Shown: positions 15,819-25,675, counted from the first letter of the stretch. The stretch: DNA of 64,000 nt from Algiphilus sp. (GCF_023145115.1 NZ_JAGLEJ010000024.1:99434-163433); one strand, 5' to 3'. Made by a program: numbers and translations. The notes: generated from the sequence alone by a model not told the origin.

Positions 15819-17087
15819 CTATTCGTTGACGGGCGCGTTGCCGAGAGCGATCAGCCCCCCCGTTGCGCGCTCCAGTTCGGTGCCGGTGGCAACCAGCTCG
15901 CGCAGGGCGTCGAGATGGTCGCGCCGCGTATTGATCAGGGTGTCCTGCGCGGTCGTCAGCGCCGGTGCGCCCAGCTCTCCGGCCTGGAAGGCGCGCTGGG
16001 TCAATGCGAAGTTCTCGCGCGCCGCGGTCACGACCTCTTCGCTCATGGCCTCGACGCGCTGTCGTGCTGCCTGGAGCGCGCTCAGCGCTGACAGCACCTG
16101 CAGTCGGACCTCGCGCTCCAGGGTTTCGCGGTCGAGACGCGCCGCTTCCAGGCCGGCGACGGCCTGCTGGCGCTCCCCGCCGTAACGGTGCAGCACCGGC
16201 AGGGGCAGGGAGACACCGCCACCGGCGATGCGCGCCCCTTCCTCTTCCTGGTAGAAGCCGAAAACGGTGAGGTTGGGGGTGATCTGGCGGCGTGCGAGCT
16301 GAAGGTCCTCGTGCGCCGCGGCTACCCGCGACGCCGCCGCCGCGAGATCGTCGCGCTGGGCGACCGCGCGCTCAATCAGGGTCTGCTTGTCGGGAATTTC
16401 CGGCGCCGTAGGCTTCAGCCGTCCTTCGAGCTGCAGCGGTGCATCCGGCGCCAGCGCCAGCAGCTCGCGCAGCCGGATACGGGCCTGCGCCCGTTCCGAC
16501 TGGGCGCGCGCCAGCAGCGCCCTGGCGCGCCCCGCACCAATGCGGGCGACATTGGTCTCCATGCGCGTGCCCTGCCCCGCATCAAGGCGCCGCTGCGCGT
16601 AGTCGGCAAGGTCGCGGTTCACGGCCACCACCTCCTGCGCGGTGGTCACTGCGCGCTCCGCCACGAGCGCGTCCAGAAAGGCGGCGCGCACACGCGAACG
16701 CGTGGCAACCTGCAGAAACCGCAAGTCCGCTTCGTCGGCGGTCAACCGCGCCTGCGCGGCGCGCTGGCGCAGCCCGCCCTGCCCGGCGATCCAGAATTCC
16801 TGACTCAGGCGGATGCCGATATCGGTGCTGGCCGATCCGCCCGGTGGATCGCGATCGGCAGCCTCGAGCCCGAGTTGGGGGTTGGCGGGCACCGCACGCT
16901 CGGCATGGACCAGCGCACCCTCGCGCTGGCGCAGCCCGATGCGGGCGGCAATCAGTGTGGGGTTGTTGCGCTGGGCCCAGTCCAGGGCCTGGTTCAAGTC
17001 AAGCGGTGACGGCGGCTGTGCAGCAACTGCAAGGCATGGCGCACAGGCCAGCAGTACGCCGGCCGCGCGAATTGAAGGGAGAGACAT
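15819..17087 (-). CDS. czcC: CzcC-type outer-membrane factor (TolC family)
   Basis: This is the outer-membrane channel subunit of the Czc-type pump, 422 residues. A signal peptide (VLLACAPCLAVAAQ) is followed by two repeats of long alpha-helical hairpins. Typical pieces are LDLNQALDWAQRNNPTLIAAR at the start of the first repeat and FALTQRAFQAGELGAPAL in the second. The start is taken as ATG 17087, which has GAGGA seven bases upstream; a GTG at 17117 would add ten charged residues before the signal. It precedes czcB in the operon and follows a small Cys/His-rich czcI-like gene. Confidence 0.9.
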   Translation of the reverse strand: MSLPSIRAAGVLLACAPCLAVAAQPPSPLDLNQALDWAQRNNPTLIAARIGLRQREGALVHAERAVPANPQLGLEAADRDPPGGSASTDIGIRLSQEFWIAGQGGLRQRAAQARLTADEADLRFLQVATRSRVRAAFLDALVAERAVTTAQEVVAVNRDLADYAQRRLDAGQGTRMETNVARIGAGRARALLARAQSERAQARIRLRELLALAPDAPLQLEGRLKPTAPEIPDKQTLIERAVAQRDDLAAAASRVAAAHEDLQLARRQITPNLTVFGFYQEEEGARIAGGGVSLPLPVLHRYGGERQQAVAGLEAARLDRETLEREVRLQVLSALSALQAARQRVEAMSEEVVTAARENFALTQRAFQAGELGAPALTTAQDTLINTRRDHLDALRELVATGTELERATGGLIALGNAPVNE

Positions 17088-17153
17088 CGTTGCGTCCTCA
17101 TCGCGAATAGCGGACACGGCGCGCTGCGCGCCGCGACGAACTGCGGAGAAGAC

Positions 17154-17468
17154 TCAGACGATGGGAGGTGTGTAGGGGGGATCGGGCTCGGTCTGCGGAA
17201 CGCTGTCGACCGCTTCCGGGAGTCGCTGCGCGACCGCGATGAGCTCGTGGGTACCGGGAACCGGCAGCAACGCGATCAGGTGCGCCGACGCATGGCAGCA
17301 ATGGTCGCAGTCGGTCACGGCGTCTCCCGCATCGGTGTGGGCATGCGCGGCCGCGAGAGCGCCCTCGCCCGCCGCGGGCGTGTCGATGTGCGCCGACCAG
17401 GAGAACCCGGTCAGCAGCACGAACACCGCCAACGACAGCGCCGTGATGGTGGAAGCGCGTTGCCTCAT
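17154..17468 (-). CDS. CzcI-like small periplasmic metal-response protein
   Basis: A 104-residue protein with an N-terminal signal (TALSLAVFVLLTGFSWSAH) and a mature part bearing CDHCCHASAHLIALLP and an ending PPYTPPI. This Cys/His cluster plus proline-rich tail is the usual look of small CzcI/CnrX-neighbour proteins that head heavy-metal RND operons. It is the first gene of the operon, 66 bp upstream of czcC. A role in metal sensing or buffering in the periplasm is inferred. The start at 17468 is chosen because the signal peptide begins there; the ribosome site is weak. Confidence 0.65.
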   Translation of the reverse strand: MRQRASTITALSLAVFVLLTGFSWSAHIDTPAAGEGALAAAHAHTDAGDAVTDCDHCCHASAHLIALLPVPGTHELIAVAQRLPEAVDSVPQTEPDPPYTPPIV

Positions 17469-17529
17469 GGATCGCAGCGTAGCAGGGACGAGTGGCACAT
17501 GGACGGTCCGACCTCCGCGCAGTGCCCTC

Positions 17530-20500
17530 TCATCGCTCGACCGCCGCCCCGTTGTCCTCGTGCTCCGGCATGGGCAGGTGCTCGACACCGCGCCGGGTGC
17601 CGCGCCGGATGTCCTCCAGCATCAGGTAGGCCGCCGGGATCAGCACCAGCGCGATGACGGTGACGAAGAGCACGCCGAAGCCCAGCGATACCGCCATGGG
17701 AATCAGGAAGCGGGCCTGCAGGGAGGTCTCGAAGATCATCGGCACCAGTCCGAAGAAGGTGGTCAGCGAGGTGAGCAGCACCGCCCGGAAGCGGCGGGCG
17801 CTGCCGATCACCACGGACCACGCCGGACTGTGGCCGCGATCGCGCGCGGCATTCACCGCATCGATGAGCACCAGACTGTCGTTGACCACGACGCCGGACA
17901 GCGCCACCAGCCCGAACAGGCTGATGAAGGAGATGTCCAGCCCCAGCATGAGATGCCCTGCCACCGAGCCTATGAGACCGAAGGGGATCGCCAGCATGAT
18001 CAGCAGCGGCTGCACATAGGAGCGAAACGCCACCGCGATCAGCGCGTACATGATGAACAGGGCCATCAGCAGTCCACTGCCGAGCGCCGCGAAGGACTCG
18101 GCGCGATCCTCCTGGCCGCCCGAGAGCTCCCAGTCCATGCCCGGATAGTCGCGGGCCATCGCGGGCAGCGCACGGGCCTGCAGATCGGCGCTGATCTGGC
18201 TGGCCGAGGCCAGCGCGGGATTCACCGCGGCAGTGACATCGATGACCCGCCGCCCGTCCTCGCGGCCGATGCTGGTGAAGGCGCGCGAGTAGGTCAGCGT
18301 CGCGGCCTGGTCCAGCGGCACCTCGCCACCGCTCGGGGTGCGCAGGATGAGATTCTCGAGGGTTTCCAGACGGTCGCGGTCCGCCTCCGGCAGACGCACG
18401 TAGATGCGCAGCTCGTCGCGACCACGCTGCTGGCGCTCGGCCTCGGCGCCGAAGAAGCTGCCGCGCAGCTGCGCCGATACCGCAGCAACGTCGAGGCCCA
18501 GCGCGCGGCCCAGCGGGGTGAGACGGACCTCGATCTGCGTCTTGCCGCGCGTGAAGCCGTCGTCGATGTTGTAGACGCCATCATAGCTGGCGTACTCGGC
18601 CGCGAGGCGTTCGGCCATGCGCTCGAGCGTGTCCTGGTCGCGGTGCGCCAGCTCGATGCCGAGGTCGGCACCGCTGCCGGGCCCCAGTCCGAACGAGAAG
18701 TTCAGCCGGTCGACACCGACCGGCTCCCCCACCCGCGCGCGCCAGGCATCCGAGAACTGGCGTGCGCTGAACTCGCGCTGGCCCGATTCGACCAGCTCCA
18801 CCTGCACGAAGCCCGAATTGGCGCTGCCCTGCGAACTGCCGCCGCCGCCGGGGCCGCCCTCTCCGGCCTGACCGCCGACCTCGGCATAGATGCCGCGCAG
18901 CACGCCATCGGCGCCCTCGCCGGCCAGTTCGTTCGCGGTCGCACGCGCTTCGCTGGTGAGCCGCTGCACGAGCTTGCCGGTCTCGCTGATGGCGGCGCCC
19001 ACCGGCAGGACCACCGTTGCCGTGACCGAGTCCCCCTCGATGTCCGGCATGAAGCGCACCGGCATTCGACCCGACGCGAGCAGTCCGAGCACGACGATCA
19101 GCGCGGCGAGACCCAGCGAGAGGGTCAGATAGCGACGTCGCAGCGCACGCGCCAGGAACGGCCGGTAGCGATGGCGGATGAAGCGCTGCAGCCGGACCGA
19201 AACCCCTTCCTGAAGGCGCTGCAGCGAGCCCAGCGGCCCGCGCCACGGACGCACCTCGCGTACCGAAGCGAGGTGCGCCGGCAGTATGAACAGGCTCTCG
19301 ACCAGGGACAGCAGGAGAATCGGAATGACCACCAGCGGGATATCGCTGAAGAACTTCCCCATGGTTCCCGGCATGAAGAGCAGCGGCGCGAACGCCACGA
19401 TGGTGGTGAGCACCGCGAACACCACCGGGCGCCCCACCTCGCGCGCGCCGCGCACGGCCGCCTCGCGCGGCGCCACGCCCTCGCCGCGATGATGGAAACC
19501 GGCCTCGCCGACCACGATGGCGTCGTCGACCACGATACCGAGCACCAGCAGGAAGGCGAACATCGAGAGCATGTTCACCGACACCCCGAACATGGGCATG
19601 AACAGGAACACGCCCAGGAAGGTGACCGGAATGCCCAGCGTCACCCAGAAGGCCAGCGCCGGCCGAAGGAAGAGCCCCAGCACGATCAGCACGAGCACCA
19701 CGCCGATCTGTCCGTTGCTGATCAGCAGCCCGATGCGTCCGGCGTAGAGCTCCGAGCGGTCCTGCCACACCTCGACACCGATGCTGTCGGGCCACTCGGC
19801 ACGCTTGCGCTCGGCGTAGTCGCGCACCACCGCGGCAATGTCCAGCGGCGACTGCTCGCCCACGCGGAAGATGCGCACCTGCCCGGCCGGCCGCCCGTTG
19901 AAGTAGGCCGCACGGTTGGTGTCCTGGAAACCGTCATCGATGCGGGCTATGTCGCCCAGGCGGACCACCGTGCCGTCGGCGGCCGCGATGACGACGAGCT
20001 CGCGCAGCGCCTCGGCGGTCTCGCGGCGCTCGTCCACCCGTACCAGCACTTCGCCACCGCGCGTCTCGATGGTGCCGGCACCCAGCTGCTGGGAGTTCTG
20101 ATCGATGCGCTGCGCGACCTGCGGCAGGGTCAGCCCGTGCCGGCGCAGCTCGGCCTGGGATATCTCGACGCTGATCTCGGGTGGCGGAATCGCGGCGATG
20201 TCGACCAGCGTGATCCCGGGCATGTCGAGCAGCTCGCTGCGCGCCTGCTCGGCCAACCGCTTGAGCGTGTGGGTATCGACGTCGCCGTGCAGGATCAGCG
20301 CCACCACCTGCTGACGCAGGCTGGCCGGGGCGATGATCGGCTCCTCGGCCTCGGTCGGGAAGGTGGTGATGCGGTCCACCGCGCTCTTGACGTCGTTGAG
20401 CGCGGCGTTGATGTTGCTGCCCGCGAACAGCTCGGCGGTGACCACGCCGCGCCCCTCGGCCGCGGTCGAGCGCATCTCCTTGATGTCCTCGATGTCGCGC

Positions 20501-20724
20501 AGGTTCTCCTCGATGGCCAGCACGACGCCTTCCTCGACCTCGCTGGGCGTCGCACCGGGGAAGGGTACCTCGACAGTGATGGTGTCGAGCTGGATGTTCG
20601 GGAACACCTCCTGCTTGACGTTGAGCGCGAAGATCAGGCCGCCCAGCAGCAGCACCAGCATCAGCAGGTTGGCCGCGACGTGGTTCTCGGCCATCCACGC
20701 GATCGGTCCGCGCGGTTCAGCCAT
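17530..20724 (-). CDS. RND efflux permease (AcrB/MdtB superfamily, HAE-like)
   Basis: A full-length inner-membrane RND transporter of 1064 residues. Motifs include the N-terminal helix followed by KQEVFPNIQLDTITVEVPFPGA, the double-Asp proton relay GIVVDDAIVVGE in the fourth helix, and a second helix block with SGVVVNDSLVLIDAVN. It differs from CzcA-type pumps in these motifs and likely exports organic compounds; the substrate is unknown. A Gly/Ser-rich insert (GEGGPGGGGSSQGSANS) lies in the second periplasmic half. The start ATG 20724 overlaps the adaptor stop by 8 bp, showing translational coupling in an OMF-adaptor-permease operon. Confidence 0.9.
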   Translation of the reverse strand: MAEPRGPIAWMAENHVAANLLMLVLLLGGLIFALNVKQEVFPNIQLDTITVEVPFPGATPSEVEEGVVLAIEENLRDIEDIKEMRSTAAEGRGVVTAELFAGSNINAALNDVKSAVDRITTFPTEAEEPIIAPASLRQQVVALILHGDVDTHTLKRLAEQARSELLDMPGITLVDIAAIPPPEISVEISQAELRRHGLTLPQVAQRIDQNSQQLGAGTIETRGGEVLVRVDERRETAEALRELVVIAAADGTVVRLGDIARIDDGFQDTNRAAYFNGRPAGQVRIFRVGEQSPLDIAAVVRDYAERKRAEWPDSIGVEVWQDRSELYAGRIGLLISNGQIGVVLVLIVLGLFLRPALAFWVTLGIPVTFLGVFLFMPMFGVSVNMLSMFAFLLVLGIVVDDAIVVGEAGFHHRGEGVAPREAAVRGAREVGRPVVFAVLTTIVAFAPLLFMPGTMGKFFSDIPLVVIPILLLSLVESLFILPAHLASVREVRPWRGPLGSLQRLQEGVSVRLQRFIRHRYRPFLARALRRRYLTLSLGLAALIVVLGLLASGRMPVRFMPDIEGDSVTATVVLPVGAAISETGKLVQRLTSEARATANELAGEGADGVLRGIYAEVGGQAGEGGPGGGGSSQGSANSGFVQVELVESGQREFSARQFSDAWRARVGEPVGVDRLNFSFGLGPGSGADLGIELAHRDQDTLERMAERLAAEYASYDGVYNIDDGFTRGKTQIEVRLTPLGRALGLDVAAVSAQLRGSFFGAEAERQQRGRDELRIYVRLPEADRDRLETLENLILRTPSGGEVPLDQAATLTYSRAFTSIGREDGRRVIDVTAAVNPALASASQISADLQARALPAMARDYPGMDWELSGGQEDRAESFAALGSGLLMALFIMYALIAVAFRSYVQPLLIMLAIPFGLIGSVAGHLMLGLDISFISLFGLVALSGVVVNDSLVLIDAVNAARDRGHSPAWSVVIGSARRFRAVLLTSLTTFFGLVPMIFETSLQARFLIPMAVSLGFGVLFVTVIALVLIPAAYLMLEDIRRGTRRGVEHLPMPEHEDNGAAVER

Positions 20725-21886
20725 CGGCACTGTCCTCGCGGCGCAGCCGGAGACCCGCCACCGGACCGCTGAGCGGGCTGGTGACGATGGCTTCGCCGTC
20801 GTCCAGACCCTCGCCGATCAGCACGTGGTCGCGCGCCCGCCAGACCACCCCGACCGAACGGATATCGAGCGTTCCGTCGTCAAAGACCCAGACCGTATCG
20901 CCCTCGTGCAGATGCTCGCGCGGCAGGCGGATCAGTTCGCGCGAACGCCTGCCGCGCAGCGTGACGTCGACGAAGGCATCGAGCAGCAGCGGCAGGCCGT
21001 CGGTTTCCCGCGCACGCGGATCGGGAACCCGGACCAGCACTTGTGCGAGCCGGCCCTGCTCCGTGACACCGCCGAACAAGCGCGTGACTTCGCCGGCGCG
21101 CTCGACCGTCCGCCCGGTGCCGACGCTCTGGCGGATGATGGCCTCCGAACCGTGCTCCGCGTTGAACCCGGGGACATCGATCTCGGACAGGTGCGCTATG
21201 GGCAGCGTGGCCCGCACCCAGTAGCGATCGACCGCAACCAGCTCGGCGAGCTGGCTCTGCGCGGTCACCTGCGCACCGACGTCGACCGATTTCGATACCA
21301 CCACCGCATCGAAGGGCGCGGTGAGCCTGGTGCGATCGAGGTCGGCGCGCGCGCGCCGGAGCGCCGCCTCGGCACGGCGCACCGCCGCCCTCGCCGCCGC
21401 CAGCTGTGGCTCGCGCAGCGCCAGTGCCTCGTTCACCGGCACATCCAGCTCGTCCGCGAAGCTCTCGAACTCCTCGGCGGCAACATCGCCGCGCCCGCGC
21501 TCCAGCGCCAGATCGGCCTGCGCCTGGGCAAGCTGGCCCTCGGCCTCGGCGACCGCCGCCTCGTAATCGGTGCGCTCGATCTGCACCAGCACGTCGCCCC
21601 TGCGCACCAGCGCCCCCGGCTCGAGCTCCGGGCTGATCGCGGTGACCCGGCCGGCGACCTGTGGCTGCAGGACGACCGACTCCGCCGGCACCACCGTGCC
21701 GGTCGCCTGGACGTCGATGCGGTGCTCCGCCCGCGAAACCGTCGCGGTCTGCACCAGACGCGCGGGCACCTCGCCGGTATCGTGGCGCGCCGGCGGCTCG
21801 CTGCTCATCACCATCAATGCGACCACTACCACTGCCGCGAACAGCACCAGCAGCGGCAGCAGGGCCTTCCAGGAACGGTTTCTCAC
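20717..21886 (-). CDS. RND efflux periplasmic adaptor subunit
   Basis: A membrane-fusion protein of 389 residues with an N-terminal membrane anchor (ALLPLLVLFAAVVVVALMV), a lipoyl-type half-motif VVLQPQVAGRVTAI, an alpha-helical hairpin rich in Ala/Arg/Glu (about 95-190), and the second lipoyl half TAPFDAVVVSKSVDVG. It couples the permease to the outer-membrane factor. The start is a GTG at 21886 whose bases overlap the stop of the upstream outer-membrane-factor gene (GTGA). It therefore depends on translation of that gene. Confidence 0.88.
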   Translation of the reverse strand: MRNRSWKALLPLLVLFAAVVVVALMVMSSEPPARHDTGEVPARLVQTATVSRAEHRIDVQATGTVVPAESVVLQPQVAGRVTAISPELEPGALVRRGDVLVQIERTDYEAAVAEAEGQLAQAQADLALERGRGDVAAEEFESFADELDVPVNEALALREPQLAAARAAVRRAEAALRRARADLDRTRLTAPFDAVVVSKSVDVGAQVTAQSQLAELVAVDRYWVRATLPIAHLSEIDVPGFNAEHGSEAIIRQSVGTGRTVERAGEVTRLFGGVTEQGRLAQVLVRVPDPRARETDGLPLLLDAFVDVTLRGRRSRELIRLPREHLHEGDTVWVFDDGTLDIRSVGVVWRARDHVLIGEGLDDGEAIVTSPLSGPVAGLRLRREDSADG

Positions 21887-23337
21887 GACGCTTCCTCTTT
21901 CTCCGATCGCAGCCGCTCGGGTGCCGGCGGCGTGCCGGCGACGTTGGCCGCCAGTCCCCGGCACAGGTTGACCCGCTGCACGAAACGCGCGTTGCGCGCC
22001 GACAATGCCTCGAGCTCGGCGCTGTTGACCGCCTGCTGCGCGGACAGGACCTCCAGATATGCGCGCTGCCCCTGCGCATAGCTGCGCCGCGCCTGGGTCA
22101 GACGCTCGCGGGCATGGCCGAGCCGAGTCTCCAGGCCCGCGATGCGCTCGCCGGCGGCACGCTCGCTGTCGAGCGCGGCCTGCACCTCGCGCAGCGCTTC
22201 CAGCCACGCCTGCTCGAGCGCGTAGAGGCGCTCGACCGCGAGTGCCTCGGCTTCGTCCTGCCGCGCCGCCAGCGTACCGCCCTGGAAGAGGCTCCAGTCC
22301 AGCGCCGCGGCGATCTGGCGGATGGTTCGATCGAACAGGTCGCCGAAGGCCTCGGCCTGCGTGAACAGGCTTGCCGACAGCGTCAGGCGCGGCCAGCGCT
22401 CGGCAGCCGCGGCGGCGGCCCGCGCATCGGCCGCCTGCAGGCGCAGCCAGGCGGCGCGCAGATCGGGCCGGTTGTCGAGGAGTGCGCTGGGCAGGCCGGC
22501 CGCCGGCAACGGCCCGGGTTCGGGAAGCGCATCCGGTGGCGCCGGCAGCCGATCGTCGTCGGGCGCACGCCCCAGCAGGAGATTCAGTCGCAGGCGAGCC
22601 ACATCGAGCCCCCCGCGCGCATCGGCGAGCTGGGCCGAGACGCCGGCTGCCTGCTCCCGGGCCTGCGACAGTGCCAGCGCGTCCGACTGCCCGTTGGCGA
22701 AGCGCAGCGCCTGCAGCCGTTCGAGCGACCGGGCGTCGCCGTACTGTGCTTCCAGCGTTGCCACGCGGCGCGCGGCGGTCACCCACTCGGCCCAGGCGGT
22801 GGCGATGTCGGCGGCAAGCGAGATGGTGGCCGTGCGCAGATCGGCCTCGGCCGCGCGGGCAGACAGCCGTGCCGCTTCGCGCCGGCTGTCCAGGCGTCCC
22901 CAGAAATCGAGCTCGTAGCTGGCGGCCGCGGTCGCCTGCCAGTCGCTTCCACCGGTTGCGCCCCCGGTCGGCGGGGTCCCGCCCGCCACGCTGCCGCCCC
23001 CGTTGCCCGACGCGTCACTGCGCTGGGCCGACAGCGACAGACTCGGCAGCAGGCTGCCCGACTCCGCGCGCGACGCGGCGCGCGCCTGACTCAGGCGCGC
23101 CCAGCTCTGCGCCAGTGTCGGGCTCTCGTCGAACGCCGATGCGATCAGCGACTGCAGCGGCGTACCGCCCAGCGCCGTGCACTGGCTCGGCGCGGCGTCG
23201 CCACTGCCCGCGAAGCGCGAGGTCTCGCCCAGCGTGTCGTCGACCGCGAGCTGAACCGGCACGATGCAGCCCGCGGTGCATCCGGCGACGAGCAGGGCCG
23301 AAAGCCGCGACACGCTGCGCAGCGCTCGCCCCGACAC
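21883..23337 (-). CDS. NodT-family outer-membrane factor lipoprotein
   Basis: This is the outer-membrane channel of the second RND system, about 484 residues, with a lipoprotein signal SALLVAGCTAGC and two helical-hairpin repeats. Family motifs are ASYELDFWGRLDS, the NRPDLRAAWLRLQAADA segment and ALDWSLFQGG. No ATG gives a usable signal peptide, so a GTG at 23337 (or 23313) is preferred; the exact start is uncertain. It is the first gene of a three-gene operon with overlapping stop and start codons. Unlike many RND sets, the channel gene comes first. Confidence 0.82.
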   Translation of the reverse strand: MSGRALRSVSRLSALLVAGCTAGCIVPVQLAVDDTLGETSRFAGSGDAAPSQCTALGGTPLQSLIASAFDESPTLAQSWARLSQARAASRAESGSLLPSLSLSAQRSDASGNGGGSVAGGTPPTGGATGGSDWQATAAASYELDFWGRLDSRREAARLSARAAEADLRTATISLAADIATAWAEWVTAARRVATLEAQYGDARSLERLQALRFANGQSDALALSQAREQAAGVSAQLADARGGLDVARLRLNLLLGRAPDDDRLPAPPDALPEPGPLPAAGLPSALLDNRPDLRAAWLRLQAADARAAAAAAERWPRLTLSASLFTQAEAFGDLFDRTIRQIAAALDWSLFQGGTLAARQDEAEALAVERLYALEQAWLEALREVQAALDSERAAGERIAGLETRLGHARERLTQARRSYAQGQRAYLEVLSAQQAVNSAELEALSARNARFVQRVNLCRGLAANVAGTPPAPERLRSEKEEAS

Positions 23338-23608
23338 GCGGCGCGTCCCGGAAGCGGCCCTGCCGGTCGAGCGATGTTGCGATCTGCTGATGGCCCTGCC
23401 TCGTGCTGGATTGTCGGGATCCGCGCGGAATATCGCGTCCGCCGGAGCCTTCCCGCGGACGGGACCGGCCGGACAGCGCACTGACCGCGGAATGCAGCCA
23501 ACGGTTCACGCGCCGTCGGACCGTCGCCGGCGCGCAGTGTCGCACAGCCCCCGCGCGCGTCGCCGCGCCCGGGTAGACTCTCGGCGCATCCATGCGCGGA
23601 GGGACGCC

Positions 23609-24556
23609 ATGCTGAACGCGCTTGCGCTCGAACACGGGAGACTCGTGCCGCTCGACGAGGAGCGCCTGCACGTCGCACTCGACGAAGCCATCTGGGTCGA
23701 TCTGCTGGACCCCGACAACGACGAGCGCGAACGCGTCAGCCATCTCTATCGCCAGACCCTGCCGGAAACGGAGGACGTCGACGAGATCGAGGCCAGTGCC
23801 CGCTTCTACGAGGACGCCGGCGGCCTGCACATCCACTCCCTCTTCCTGCAGGACGTCGATGGCCGGCCGCGCAACACCTCGGTGGCATTCACCGTCACCA
23901 GCGACCGGCTGTTCACGCTGCGCGAGCGCGAGGTCCCCGCGTTCCGGCTGCTGCGCATGCGGTCGCGCCGGCACGCGGGGCTCGCCGACGACGCCATGTC
24001 GATCCTGCTCAACCTCATCCAGATCAAGATCGACGATCTCGCCGACACGCTGGAGGAGGTCTACACCGGCCTGGAGAAGATCAGCGCGCTGGTGCTCGAG
24101 GAGAACGACGCCGACATGGAGGACGCACTCGACGACCTAGCCGTGCACGAGGACATCAGCGGGAAGGTGCGCCTCTGCCTGATGGACACTCAGCGCGCGC
24201 TCACCTTCCTACAGCGGCGTGGCCGCCTCAGGCCCGAGCACAGCCAGCTGGTGCGCGAGCTGGCGCAGGACATCGAATCGCTGCTGCCGCACAACAGCTT
24301 CGTCTTCGACAAGATCAACTTCCTGATGGATGCGGCGCAGGGCTTCATCAACATCGAGCAGAACCAGATCATCAAGACCTTCTCGATCGCCGCCGTGGTC
24401 TTCCTGCCCCCGACCCTCATCGCCAGCATCTACGGCATGAACTTCGCGCACATGCCGGAGCTGAGCTGGACCTTCGGCTATCCGCTGGCGGTCGTGGGCA
24501 TGATCCTGTCCGGCATCGCCCCCTACGCCTTCTTCCGCTACAAGGGGTGGCTGTAG
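23609..24556 (+). CDS. corA: CorA-family magnesium/cobalt channel
   Basis: This pentameric divalent-cation channel brings in Mg2+ (and Co2+/Ni2+), 315 residues. A long soluble N-terminal domain is followed by two membrane helices at the C-terminus. The signature YGMNF ends the first helix (IAAVVFLPPTLIASIYGMNF), and the chain ends KGWL. The start 23609 has the ribosome site GGAGGG seven bases upstream. It is divergent from the RND operon across about 270 bp. It stands alone and could contribute to metal uptake that the neighbouring efflux genes balance. Confidence 0.93.
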   Translation: MLNALALEHGRLVPLDEERLHVALDEAIWVDLLDPDNDERERVSHLYRQTLPETEDVDEIEASARFYEDAGGLHIHSLFLQDVDGRPRNTSVAFTVTSDRLFTLREREVPAFRLLRMRSRRHAGLADDAMSILLNLIQIKIDDLADTLEEVYTGLEKISALVLEENDADMEDALDDLAVHEDISGKVRLCLMDTQRALTFLQRRGRLRPEHSQLVRELAQDIESLLPHNSFVFDKINFLMDAAQGFINIEQNQIIKTFSIAAVVFLPPTLIASIYGMNFAHMPELSWTFGYPLAVVGMILSGIAPYAFFRYKGWL

Positions 24557-24589
24557 CGCGGCACCAGCGCGCAGCGACCCCGGAGCCGT

Positions 24590-25675
24590 TCAGGCCCAGG
24601 CGACCGCGACCAGCCGATCGCCGCGGAACGGCGTACGACCGTGCGCCACGCTGGCGTTGTCGATGGCCAGCACGTCGCCTACCCGCCAGGGTGTGATGAC
24701 GGTATTGCGCCAGATGGTGTCGCAGACGTGACGGATGTGTGCGTTGGGGATCTCGCCGCCGTCGGCGTAGGTCACGTGATAGCTCTGCCGGTCGGCCGGG
24801 ACGAGGCGGTGCTTGGCGGACGCGATCACCCGGAGCAGGCAGGCCGCGCCGAACAGCCGCAGGCTCTGCAGCCGGCGCGCCTGCCGCATGAGCTCGCGCG
24901 GCGTGGCGGCAAGGTGCATGACCTGGCTGTGGTTGTACCAGGCGGTCTCACCGGTCTCGGGATGGTTGCGGGTGGCCGGATGGGTGCTGTACAGGGTCAG
25001 GCGGTCGCGCCTGCCCCACACCAGCTCGTCACCGGCCTCGGCGGCAATGCGCTCGACCTCGGCCTTGTCGGTGGTGCCGTAGACCTCGTGCCAGCGCTTG
25101 AACTGGAAGACATCGAGATTGGGGCCACCCCCGGGCCCCTTGTAGGCCCGGATGTGCCGTACGCCGCGCTGATCGAAGGCATCCCGCACCACGGGATCCA
25201 GATCGCGATAGACCTGCCGCAGATCGGTCAGCGGTGTGGCGCCGCCGATGGGAGCGGCGCGCGCACACCAGAAGAACAGGCTGTGCGGAGCCCGGTCGTA
25301 GTAGAAGCTCATTTCCGCATGCTGCGGAATCGGATAGTGCGGCGGCAGCTCGGTCGACGTGAAGACGTAGTCGGACAGCTTGCGCCGGGGGCTCTGTCCG
25401 AGGTAGTCGCACTGCAGATCGGGCGCGATGACCCGGGCCGCATCCTCGAAGGACTGCGCTTCGAGCACACCGAAGCCGCGGAACAGGATGGCGCCGTGCG
25501 TGCGGCGGGCAGCCATGATCGAATCCCGCCGCTCCCGGAGCCATGCCGCCAGATTGGTGCCGGGAGCGGGCGCCCGGATCACCAGCGGTATGCCGCCCTC
25601 CTGCGTGACGCCTTCCAGCTCCGGAAGCGATGCGCCGACGGGCAGGTCGCGGCTGCGGGGGGCGGTGGTGCTCAC
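24590..25675 (-). CDS. TauD/TfdA-family Fe(II)/2-oxoglutarate dioxygenase
   Basis: A 361-residue non-haem iron oxygenase. The iron-binding HxD/E pair is HAEMSFYY (His and Glu), and the distal His is in VAHGRTPFRGD near the C-terminus, followed by the oxoglutarate-binding Arg. HGAILFRGFG and YNHSQVMHL are typical of the SyrP/clavaminate-synthase-like branch. With Glu in place of Asp it should hydroxylate rather than halogenate. The substrate is unknown. It lies alone between corA and the channel gene, both facing it or separated by short gaps, so context gives no pathway. Confidence 0.88.
   Translation of the reverse strand: MSTTAPRSRDLPVGASLPELEGVTQEGGIPLVIRAPAPGTNLAAWLRERRDSIMAARRTHGAILFRGFGVLEAQSFEDAARVIAPDLQCDYLGQSPRRKLSDYVFTSTELPPHYPIPQHAEMSFYYDRAPHSLFFWCARAAPIGGATPLTDLRQVYRDLDPVVRDAFDQRGVRHIRAYKGPGGGPNLDVFQFKRWHEVYGTTDKAEVERIAAEAGDELVWGRRDRLTLYSTHPATRNHPETGETAWYNHSQVMHLAATPRELMRQARRLQSLRLFGAACLLRVIASAKHRLVPADRQSYHVTYADGGEIPNAHIRHVCDTIWRNTVITPWRVGDVLAIDNASVAHGRTPFRGDRLVAVAWA

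Noticed and set aside
17239..20772. A 1177-residue open frame on the plus strand opposite the RND permease.
   Set aside because: It is the antisense shadow of a certain gene in a GC-rich genome; its translation is low-complexity His/Arg/Gln/Asp-rich with no family motif.
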